Source: Phycisphaerae bacterium (lineage in GTDB: Bacteria; Planctomycetota; Phycisphaerae; UBA1845). From it: a stretch of 39,844 nucleotides of DNA. Each line of letters starts with the position of its first letter. Within the stretch, counting starts at the first letter, position 1. The DNA lies in assembly GCA_022072505.1 (NCBI GenBank), contig JAJVHU010000032.1, forward strand, positions 8,607 to 48,450, in the 5' to 3' direction. The notes below the pieces were generated by a model. It did not search any database. It saw only the letters and a list, made by a program, of their open reading frames with translations, and had not been told where the DNA came from. The position numbers and the translations under genes are program-made. Below are positions 31,162 through 38,458 of this stretch, piece after piece.

Positions 31162-33561
31162 ATGTTGATTTCACTGAGTTGGATGCGGGATTTCGTCCGG
31201 TTGCCGGATGATCTGGATGCGCGGGTTCTCGCCGAGCGGTTTACCCGGACGACGGCCGAGGTTGAGGAAGTCCGGCGTGTGAGCGTTGGGGCGCAAGGGC
31301 TGGTAGCCGCCCGCATCGCGCATTTCGAGCCCCCGGGAGCGACGGACCGGTCTGCGGCGCCCGTCACGCTGGACGCGGGCGGGGGGCGGACTTTCCGCAG
31401 CCTGACGGTCGCCCGGAATATCCGCCCCGGGGACTTAGTCGTCTTTGCGCCGCCCGGGGCCGCGCTTGCGGCGCGGGGGGCGATCCGCGCGACGGAGGTG
31501 GCGGGTCGGATGAGCGAGGGGCTGATCCTTCCCGGCGAGGAACTAGGCATCGCACTTGCGGCGCAGGAGGCGGTCATTCTGCCGCCGTCCGTGGCGCCGG
31601 GCGCGCCGCTGGATCCCGCGCTTTTTGAAGACTGGATCATCGAGGTTGACAACAAGTCGCTGACGCATCGCCCGGATCTCTGGGGGCAATACGGGATCGC
31701 GCGAGAGATCGCCGCCATCCTGAAACTGGAGTTGGCGTCGTATCCGGTTGAGGCGATCCGGGACTGGGAGGATCCGTCGCTGCCCTCGATCCCGATCGAC
31801 ATCCGCGAACCGCAGGCCTGCCGCCGCTACAGCGGGCTGATGCTGGACGGTCTGACGACGCGGGCGGCGCCGCTGGCGATGCAGTTGCGGCTCGGTCGCG
31901 TCGGACTAAGACCGATCAACGCCCTCGTGGACCTGACCAACTACATCATGATCGAACTCGGTCAGCCGATGCATGCGTTTGACGCGGCGAAGGTGAGCCG
32001 GATCGAGGTTGAGTTCGGTCGCGCCGGCGCGACGTTCACGACGCTGGACGGCGTGGAGCGGAAGCTGCCGGACAAGGCGCTGATGATCCGCAGCGGCGGG
32101 GGGGACGTGGCGTTGGCGGGGGTGATGGGCGGGCGCGACTCCGAGGTCACTGAAAGCACGCGGTCGCTGCTGCTGGAGTCGGCGAACTTCGACGCGGCGA
32201 CGGTCCGACGGTGCGCGACGGCGCTGGGGATGCGCACGGACGCCAGCGCCCGCTTCGAGAAGTCGCTGGATCCGCTGAACACCGTCACGGCGATCCAGCG
32301 TTTCGTCGCTCTGGCGCGGCGGCAGTTCCCGGCGCTGCGGCTGCAAAGCCGGATCAGCGACGCCTTCCCGACGCCCTTCGAGACGCCGCGCATTCCGGTG
32401 CGGATCGCCAACGTCTCGCGGTTCGTCGGGCGCTCCGTCGGCCGCGAGGAAATCCGCGAGATTCTCGAGGCGATCGACTTCGGGTGCGAGGACGACGGCG
32501 ACGATCTGGCGGTCGAGCCGCCGAGCTTCCGGGCCACGCGCGACGTGTCGATCGAGGTGGACGTGATCGAGGAGGTCGCGCGCTTCATCGGTTACGGGAA
32601 CGTGCCGCCGGCGCTGCCGCGGGTGAGCGTCCGAAGATTCGCGCCGAACGCCTTGCACGATTTCGAGCAGCGCACGCTGGCGTATTTCGCCGAAGCGGAG
32701 GGCATGCATGAGCTGCACGGGTACGTCTGGACGGACGCGGCGCGTCTGTCGCGCCTCCAGATCGACCCGGGGCCCTGCATCGAGCTGCGCAACGCCGTCG
32801 GGGCGGGGCTGGAGAAGCTGCGGCGGCGGCTGATGCCGAACCTGCTGGACGCGATCGAAGTGAACCGGTTTCATTTTTCGGAGCTGCGTCTGATGGAGCT
32901 GGGGAGCGCGTTCGAGCCCGCGTCGCCCGAGGACGCGCAGTTCAGGCATCTGGCGCTGGTTCTTGCGCGAAGGTCGAAGGGTGCGGAGGACGCGCTGTTT
33001 TCGGAGTTGAAGGGGGCCGTCGAACGCTGGGCGTGGAGCGTGCTGACGCGCGGCGTGGCGTATGCGCCGGCAAGCCCGGACGGTCGCTGGGGCGATCCGA
33101 ATAAATGTGCCGGGATTCGCGTGGACGGCGCGGACTGCGGGCAGATCGGGGTCATCCCGCTGCCGATGCGCCGGGCGATCAACGAGCATCTGTCGGCGTG
33201 GGTGGTGGCGTGGGCGGAGATCCGCCTGGATGATCTGGCGATGCTTCCGCCGAAGGTCGAGGCGCTCGGGACGGTTCCGGCGTTCCCCGTCGTCGAGCTG
33301 GATTTCACGTTTCACGCTCCGCGGGCGCGGCGATATCCGGCCGTGGCGGGCGATCTGGCCGCCTTCGAGCATGACCTGCTGAAGCGGATCACGTTTGTTT
33401 CGAGCTTCGAGGGGTCGTCGCTGGGACCGGATCGGCGGAGTCTGACGGTACATACGGTGCTCGGCGACGATCGCCGGACGCTGGTCGAAGGCGATGTCGA
33501 CGGATTCCGGCGGGCGTTCGCGGCGCACCTGCGGTCGCACGGGTATGAGATTCCGGGGTGA
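31162..33561 (+). CDS. pheT: Phenylalanyl-tRNA synthetase beta subunit
   Basis: Charges tRNA-Phe as part of the alpha2-beta2 enzyme. The 799-residue protein starts at ATG 31162 (MLISLSWMRDFVRLPDDLD), the normal family N-terminus; no good ribosome site is visible. Domains in order: a somewhat diverged EMAP/tRNA-binding fold (residues of about 40-145), B3/B4 editing domain (SLTHRPDLWGQYGIAREIAAIL), the B5 domain with IEVDVIEEVARFIGYGNVPP, the catalytic-like core with ELRNAVGAGLEKLRRRLMPNLL, and a C-terminal FDX-ACB domain (LDFTFHAPRARRYPAVAGDL). pheS is normally adjacent but is not in this window; this copy stands alone after the phosphatase-cytochrome gene. Confidence 0.95.
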   Translation: MLISLSWMRDFVRLPDDLDARVLAERFTRTTAEVEEVRRVSVGAQGLVAARIAHFEPPGATDRSAAPVTLDAGGGRTFRSLTVARNIRPGDLVVFAPPGAALAARGAIRATEVAGRMSEGLILPGEELGIALAAQEAVILPPSVAPGAPLDPALFEDWIIEVDNKSLTHRPDLWGQYGIAREIAAILKLELASYPVEAIRDWEDPSLPSIPIDIREPQACRRYSGLMLDGLTTRAAPLAMQLRLGRVGLRPINALVDLTNYIMIELGQPMHAFDAAKVSRIEVEFGRAGATFTTLDGVERKLPDKALMIRSGGGDVALAGVMGGRDSEVTESTRSLLLESANFDAATVRRCATALGMRTDASARFEKSLDPLNTVTAIQRFVALARRQFPALRLQSRISDAFPTPFETPRIPVRIANVSRFVGRSVGREEIREILEAIDFGCEDDGDDLAVEPPSFRATRDVSIEVDVIEEVARFIGYGNVPPALPRVSVRRFAPNALHDFEQRTLAYFAEAEGMHELHGYVWTDAARLSRLQIDPGPCIELRNAVGAGLEKLRRRLMPNLLDAIEVNRFHFSELRLMELGSAFEPASPEDAQFRHLALVLARRSKGAEDALFSELKGAVERWAWSVLTRGVAYAPASPDGRWGDPNKCAGIRVDGADCGQIGVIPLPMRRAINEHLSAWVVAWAEIRLDDLAMLPPKVEALGTVPAFPVVELDFTFHAPRARRYPAVAGDLAAFEHDLLKRITFVSSFEGSSLGPDRRSLTVHTVLGDDRRTLVEGDVDGFRRAFAAHLRSHGYEIPG

Positions 33562-33601
33562 CGCCGGATCGGATGCACAAAAACAGCGGGCCGTGGTTGA
33601 G

Positions 33602-34663
33602 ATGACGACAGATCGAAGGTTGCCGACGCAGGGGGATCCCAGCGAGCGCGGTTGCCGCTTCGACGTACGCCGCGCGTGGACGGTGTTGGCTTGTGTGATG
33701 TCGGCGACGGTCTTGCTGGGGTTCATCCCCGCCGGCTGCGACACGCTGCGCGATCCGAACGTCCCGGACCCGATCCGCCTGATGATGGAGCCCGAGACCG
33801 GCGGGGAGTACGAGTATTACCGGCCGAGTTCGTACGATCGCGCCAAGGCCTGGCCGCTGGTGATCGTGTGTCACGGCTCCGGGGTGGACGGCACGGCGAA
33901 CGCGGAGCTGCGGAAGTGGACGAGCCTGTCCGAGTCGCAGGGGTTCTTCGTCGCCGCGCCGAAACTGGTGAAGCCGAAAAGCCGCTGGAAGACGCAGCCC
34001 GATGATCGGGAGGATGCGCTGCGGGCCAACGAACGCCTCATCCTCGGGACCGTGCGCCATCTTCAGGGGGGGCATCACATCTCGGCGGATCGGATCTTCC
34101 TCGCCGGACGGTCCACCGGTGCGGCGGCCGCGCTTTTTACGGGATTGTCGCATCCGGACCTGTTTCGCGCCGTCGCGATCGTGCAGCCGAAGTTCGATCT
34201 TGCCGGCCTGGGGCCGCTTCAGGGCCGGGTGGACGTGAATCAACCGGTTCTGCTGCGTCATCTGCCGTCGGACCCGCTCACCGGGAAAGACGCCCGGACC
34301 GCGCGGGACTGGCTGTTGCAGCATCACGGCGACATCGTGGATGACCGCGGCGGGTACCGGGACGGCGCGGTGGATCGCGTCGTGGACTTCTTCGAGTACG
34401 TGGTGGCGAGCCGTCCGTGGGCGCATGTGAAGGCGTTTGCGCCGGACGCCGGGGCGCCGCGGGAGGTCCGGTTTGAGTTGAAGGCGTCGTTTGCGCCGAC
34501 TTCGTTTGAGTGGGACTTCGGGGACGGGTCCACGTCGCTCTTGTCGTCCCCGACTCATGCCTTCGCTGAGGCCGGAACGTACCGCGTGCAGGTGACGCTC
34601 GGGCATCCCTCGGGCAAAGCGGTGGTCCGCGCCGTGACCGTCGCGGTCGGCGGCGGGTCGTAG
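33602..34663 (+). CDS. Lipoprotein alpha/beta hydrolase with C-terminal PKD domain
   Basis: 353 residues from ATG 33602. A long N-region leads to a hydrophobic stretch ending in lipobox PAGC, so it is likely surface or periplasmic lipid-anchored. The hydrolase core has LVIVCHGSGVDG (oxyanion loop HGSG), the nucleophile in AGRSTGAAA (GxSxG) and a likely PHB-depolymerase/feruloyl-esterase-like architecture. The last 80 residues form a PKD domain with SFEWDFGDGS and AGTYRVQVT, a domain that often binds carbohydrate or protein. Substrate unknown. It follows pheT by 40 bases and converges on the thioredoxin-like gene with 12 bases between. Confidence 0.85.
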   Translation: MTTDRRLPTQGDPSERGCRFDVRRAWTVLACVMSATVLLGFIPAGCDTLRDPNVPDPIRLMMEPETGGEYEYYRPSSYDRAKAWPLVIVCHGSGVDGTANAELRKWTSLSESQGFFVAAPKLVKPKSRWKTQPDDREDALRANERLILGTVRHLQGGHHISADRIFLAGRSTGAAAALFTGLSHPDLFRAVAIVQPKFDLAGLGPLQGRVDVNQPVLLRHLPSDPLTGKDARTARDWLLQHHGDIVDDRGGYRDGAVDRVVDFFEYVVASRPWAHVKAFAPDAGAPREVRFELKASFAPTSFEWDFGDGSTSLLSSPTHAFAEAGTYRVQVTLGHPSGKAVVRAVTVAVGGGS

Positions 34664-34675
34664 ACGCGTCCGCGC

Positions 34676-35536
34676 CTACTGTCCGTTGGTTTGCGACGAA
34701 GGCGAAGAAAGTGCGTCGCGGATGAACCGCACGAGGTCGTCCGGCGGAACCAGCCCCTCCAGCGTGCGGTACGATCCGTCCGGATGCCGCACCACCACGG
34801 CGGGCGTCCGCGTCAGGCCGAACGTCCGCAGGTGGTTGCGGTTCGGAAGGTAGTCGTAGTCGAGACGGCAGAGCACGCAGCCCTCGACGACGCGCTGCAC
34901 CTCCGGCGCGTCGAACGCCCGCATCAGCTTCCAGTCATCGGCCCCCAGCCACCACTTGAAGACGATGAGGGTCGGTTTGCCCTGCTGATTTGCGGCCTCC
35001 GTGGCGCGATCGAGCGTGCTGTGCCACTTCGGATCGAAGGGACGCGGGATGTACGCATCCTGACGCGGGCGCTCGCCGGGAGGCTTTGACCGCTCGAGGA
35101 ACGCGAGAATGCCCGCGGCGTTGATCGCTCCGAGGTGGGCATGATACGTGCCGTCGGGGTGGACAAGGATGATCGCGGGCGCGCGGTCCACGCCGTATTG
35201 CGCGACATACGCGCGGTCCGGGGCGTAGTCCTTCACCAGCTTGCACGCGACCTTTCCGGCGAGCGCGCTTTTCACGTCGCCGTCGCGCAGCGCCTGGTCC
35301 ACGCGACCGGAAAGCGGATCAAGGTGGTCTTTGTAGAAGATGAAGATCGGCTCGCCGCGCTCCGCCTGACGCTGCTCGGCGGCGACGTAGTCGTTGACCC
35401 AGCCGCCCAGCGACATGCAGCCTCCGCACGCCGTGGCGAACATGACGCCCGTCAGCATCCGGGCGGCTGACGTCCACGCACAACGTCGCGCCGGATCGAA
35501 TGCCCGGTGATCGTAATGATGAACCTTCGTCTTCAA
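34676..35536 (-). CDS. Lipoprotein with two thioredoxin-like domains lacking CXXC
   Basis: 286 residues from TTG 35536, where GGGGAG lies five bases upstream; an ATG at 35458 would cut into the signal. The lipobox is CGGC after MLTGVMFATA. Two thioredoxin-fold halves are seen: residues of about 50-150 (EPIFIFYKDHLDPLSGRVDQ, APAIILVHPDGTYHAHLGA) and 180-275 (KPTLIVFKWWLGADDWKLM, TPAVVVRHPDGSYRTLEGL). Both keep the cis-Pro (RAPA, RTPA) but the positions of the CXXC motif read DHLD and GADD, so there is no disulfide redox site. It follows dapF by 29 bases on the same strand. A non-redox binding role is inferred. Confidence 0.8.
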   Translation of the reverse strand: MKTKVHHYDHRAFDPARRCAWTSAARMLTGVMFATACGGCMSLGGWVNDYVAAEQRQAERGEPIFIFYKDHLDPLSGRVDQALRDGDVKSALAGKVACKLVKDYAPDRAYVAQYGVDRAPAIILVHPDGTYHAHLGAINAAGILAFLERSKPPGERPRQDAYIPRPFDPKWHSTLDRATEAANQQGKPTLIVFKWWLGADDWKLMRAFDAPEVQRVVEGCVLCRLDYDYLPNRNHLRTFGLTRTPAVVVRHPDGSYRTLEGLVPPDDLVRFIRDALSSPSSQTNGQ

Positions 35537-35565
35537 TCGCGCTCCCCGAATGCGCCCGTCGCGGA

Positions 35566-36402
35566 CTAGGACGGGTCGAACCAGTCCCCTTGAAACACCT
35601 CGACGGCGGGGCCGGTCTTGTACACGTGGTCGTCGTCGCGCCAGTCCAGTTCGAGATCACCTCCCGGAAGGGTCGCTGTGACTCTCCGCCGCGTCAGTCC
35701 GGTCAAGTGACCCGCGACGCACACGGCGCAGGCGCCCGTCCCGCAGGCCTGCGTCGCCCCCGCGCCACGCTCCCACGTCCGCATGACCACCCGGTCCGGC
35801 GCGAGCGCGCGGGCGAAGTGGACGTTGACGCGCTCAGGAAAGATCGGCGCGTGCTCGATCCTCGGTCCGATCGACGCCAGGTCGATCGCCGCGGGGTCGT
35901 CCACGAAGAACACCGCGTGCGGGTTGCCCATCGACACGCACGTCATCCGCAGCGACAGCCCCCCGAACTCGACCGGACGATCGACGATCCGGTCGCCCGC
36001 CAGCGTGCAGGGCAGCGAGGCGGGATCCAGCCGCGGCGGACCCATGTCGATCCGCACCGCCGAGACCTTCCCGCCCTCAAGCCGGCACTGGGCCGTCTTG
36101 ACGCCGGCGTCCGTCTCGATCGTGAGGTTCGGCCCCCGGGCAAGCCCGTGATCCACCGCGTACTTCGCCACGCAGCGGATCCCGTTGCCGCACATCTGCG
36201 ACCGCGACCCGTCCGCGTTGTACATGATCATCCGCACGTCCGCCCGCGCCGACGACCCGATCAGGATCAACCCGTCGCCCCCGACGCCGCGGTACCGGTC
36301 CGAAACCCGCCGCGCCAGACCCTCCACGTCCGCCACGTCCCCGTCGCGCAGGTCCACGTAAACATAATCGTTGCCCAGCCCGTGCATCTTCGTGAAACGC
36401 AT
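35566..36402 (-). CDS. dapF: Diaminopimelate epimerase
   Basis: Interconverts LL- and meso-diaminopimelate for lysine and peptidoglycan synthesis, without cofactor. The 278-residue protein has normal length and opens MRFTKMHGLGNDYVYVD. The two catalytic Cys lie in MCGNGIRC and QACGTGACA, the family signatures. ATG 36402 is the start; TACAAT sits 11 bases upstream on this strand and there is no ribosome site, so the message may be leaderless (weak inference). Its presence agrees with a Gram-negative type of cell wall. First gene of a short minus-strand pair, divergent from the pilin-like gene. Confidence 0.96.
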   Translation of the reverse strand: MRFTKMHGLGNDYVYVDLRDGDVADVEGLARRVSDRYRGVGGDGLILIGSSARADVRMIMYNADGSRSQMCGNGIRCVAKYAVDHGLARGPNLTIETDAGVKTAQCRLEGGKVSAVRIDMGPPRLDPASLPCTLAGDRIVDRPVEFGGLSLRMTCVSMGNPHAVFFVDDPAAIDLASIGPRIEHAPIFPERVNVHFARALAPDRVVMRTWERGAGATQACGTGACAVCVAGHLTGLTRRRVTATLPGGDLELDWRDDDHVYKTGPAVEVFQGDWFDPS

Positions 36403-36412
36403 AACGCCGGGA

Positions 36413-36418
36413 ATTGTA
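36413..36418 (-). promoter_or_regulatory. Candidate -10 element of dapF (possibly leaderless)
   Basis: TACAAT on the minus strand (five of six consensus bases) lies 10 bases before the start codon. No clear -35 box or ribosome site is seen. If used, transcription would start within a few bases of the ATG. Confidence 0.3.
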
Positions 36419-37221
36419 CCCGGACCAACCTCAAGCCGCGAGGTGTCAGTCCACGCGAGCAGGGGCTTTCAATCCTCCCCGCCTTCCGCAGCAGCCGTAG
36501 TCAGAACGCAGGTTTTCGACATGAGGAGAAGGGTAAGCAACGCCGGTTTCGAAAATTGAAAGACCCTGCGCGTTCGAAGCCCCGTGAGAAAACCTGACTG
36601 GGGGGCATTCTGCGACCTGATTCTCCCTCGGAATCTCCGGGGTGCCGACGTGCGAATGAGTTTTTTCTCAATCCCTTGAGCTAACCAACCATGTCAACCG
36701 TGGTCTCATGACGACTCAGATCGCGCTTTTTGACGGGCGGGATAAATCCTGAAAAGATCATGCGCAGGTTACGCGGCTGACCACCCGTTTCCGGAACAGC
36801 GGTTAGTCCAAGACCGCGCCCTTCGGCGGCGACGCTCGAGACAGACCAAGCACGTCGGCATTGAGACATGTTTCCGCGCGGCGTGCCCGTGTCGCTACTT
36901 CCTGACGGTTGAGAATGACGCATGCCGGAGTCTTGGAGCGGCTTACGTGCGGCCTTGTTATGCGTCACAGCCTGGTCACCTTTCGGGCGAGTGCTCGTTG
37001 CCGTATACAAAACGAAGGGATCGCACCCCACCGCCCCTAGTCCGATAACTTTGTCAACAGAGGTGCGTGTAAGAAAAGCGCCAGCCGACGGACCCCCAAA
37101 GGATGCGGACGGGGGGACGGCGTGTGAGACCGCTGTTGATTCTTGGTTTGACCGTGGGGTCATGACATCAGTGGAACCAGACATGGATGCACGCACCCGT
37201 CTTGTCGCGCGTCTTCTTTTC

Positions 37222-37232
37222 AGGAGGGTGAT
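37222..37232 (+). promoter_or_regulatory. Strong ribosome binding site of the pilin-like gene
   Basis: AGGAGGGTGAT closely matches the complement of the 16S rRNA 3' end. Its AGGAGG core ends 10 bases before ATG 37238. It is the best ribosome site in the window and fixes the start. Confidence 0.7.
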
Positions 37233-37237
37233 TTCTC

Positions 37238-38380
37238 ATGCAACCTGCTCGCGACAACGTCTCTACCGGTCGAGTTCACCGTTCGGGGTTCACTCTCGTG
37301 GAACTGCTGGTCTTGATGGCGATCATTGCACTGCTGATCAGCATTGCGATGCCGTCGCTGGCGAGCATGCGCAGCCAGTCGAAACGCCACAAGTGCGCGA
37401 ATCACCTTCGCGTCATCGCCGCGGCGAGCCTGGCGTACGCGTCTGAAGACGATGGCGAGTACGCCATCCCGATTCATCCGCGACAGTATCAGCAGGATCC
37501 CAACAACCCGACGTTCATCGGCGCGTATGACTGGGGCGGCAAGAGCGGCAACGGTCCCGGACAGCGCACGGCGCCGGGGTGCGAAGGTCCCCGTTACGGA
37601 ACGCAATGCGGATTCGGTCCCGGAACCCGTCCGCTCAATTTTGTGATGTACAAGGGCGGATTTCCCGATTACACGGACGGCACACCGGAGCAGTGGGCGG
37701 CCGATGAAAAACTCCGTCTCGGAGAACTGGCCTGCCCGGCGGATGATGGGCCTCCCCAAGGTTCACACTGTCAGGACTGGATCGACAGCCAGGACGTTCG
37801 CTCCTATGACTGGTACGGCACGTCCTTCGCCGCCAACATCTTCATGATCGGCACCAGCGGCGGCGGCACGCCGATGCGGAGCAACTCACCCTATCTGCGG
37901 CCCTTGTCGCGGGTTCCTGCGCCATCGAACGTTCTCTATTATGAAGAAAACATCGGTCGTTGGGCTTGGGCCACGCGCAACGAAACGTCGTTCTGCCGCA
38001 GCCTGGGCCTCCCCGGAACCGATCCCGGTTCGACCAAGACCGTCCGCGGCTGGCACCGCAAAGACTGGACCTACAATCGTGCCTTCGTCGACGGGCACGT
38101 TGAGTATCAACGCATCATCCTCGAGGGAACGGAAGACGAAGACGGGTACTTCAACCACTATCGCAATGATGACGTCTGGGAGAATTGCGACCGACCAAAC
38201 TTCTTCAGTTGGAACAATCCGCCATGTGCGGTAGACCACACTTGCGTTATTGTCCGCGGTGACGGTTGGCAAAAGGACTGCCTGCCGAGTCCCACAATCA
38301 ATACCGGATTGATAAGTCCCCGACCGGGCAGGCCGGTCTATGAGAGCTGCCCATGCAGTACGATGCCCTGTCCCAACTGA
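37238..38380 (+). CDS. Type IV pilin-like (pseudopilin) protein with H-X9-DG tail motif
   Basis: 380 residues. The prepilin peptidase site and helix are RSGFTLVELLVLMAIIALLIS near residue 17, so it is processed after Gly and the helix anchors it in the membrane. The body continues through LRVIAAASLAYASEDDGEYAI, and the motif HRKDWTYNRAFVDGHVEY (H-x9-DG) is the mark of the large planctomycete pseudopilin family (DUF1559-like). Many Cys occur in the C-terminal third (ENCDRPN, PPCAVDHTCV, ESCPCSTMPCP), suggesting a disulfide-rich tail. It follows an 835-base gap and has its own very strong ribosome site. Its precise role (type II secretion-like or extracellular structure) is unknown. Confidence 0.87.
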   Translation: MQPARDNVSTGRVHRSGFTLVELLVLMAIIALLISIAMPSLASMRSQSKRHKCANHLRVIAAASLAYASEDDGEYAIPIHPRQYQQDPNNPTFIGAYDWGGKSGNGPGQRTAPGCEGPRYGTQCGFGPGTRPLNFVMYKGGFPDYTDGTPEQWAADEKLRLGELACPADDGPPQGSHCQDWIDSQDVRSYDWYGTSFAANIFMIGTSGGGTPMRSNSPYLRPLSRVPAPSNVLYYEENIGRWAWATRNETSFCRSLGLPGTDPGSTKTVRGWHRKDWTYNRAFVDGHVEYQRIILEGTEDEDGYFNHYRNDDVWENCDRPNFFSWNNPPCAVDHTCVIVRGDGWQKDCLPSPTINTGLISPRPGRPVYESCPCSTMPCPN

Positions 38381-38388
38381 GGCGCAGA

Positions 38389-38452
38389 GTCATAACCGAT
38401 CCGCGACCGTAAGGGGGCGTTCTTATCCCGCCTTGCCTATCGGGTCTTGCAC
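38389..38452 (-). repeat. Dispersed inverted-repeat element, diverged copy E (reverse orientation)
   Basis: Read on the minus strand this is a diverged copy of the 67-bp element. Its left end GTGCAAGACCCG (38452-38441) resembles GTTGCAAAACCG, its interior has AAGAACGCCCCCTTACGG, and its right end CGGTTATGAC (38398-38389) resembles CGGTTTTGCAAC. It fills the gap between the two convergent genes, 8 bases after one stop and 6 before the other, so it may act as a bidirectional terminator-like hairpin. Confidence 0.7.
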
Positions 38453-38458
38453 GGGCGT

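Larger units (their letters stand above)
36403..37237. other. 835-base divergent intergenic region
   Basis: Between dapF (minus) and the pilin-like gene (plus). By eye it is less GC-rich than its surroundings. I accept no gene. An 8-bp dyad TGACGCAT (36916-36923) with ATGCGTCA (36960-36967) is present. The strong ribosome site AGGAGGGTGAT lies at its right end (37222-37232). A degenerate gene remnant or a long regulated leader are both possible. Confidence 0.5.

Noticed and set aside
36916..36967. Possible integron attC-like site around TGACGCAT ... GTTATGCGTCA
   Set aside because: GTTATGC resembles an attC end, but the opposite core site (RYYYAAC) is missing and there is no integrase or second cassette boundary.
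36681..37196. 171-residue minus-strand frame in the divergent gap
   Set aside because: No ribosome site, no domain and a low-complexity composition. It may be a remnant, but I cannot support it as a gene.
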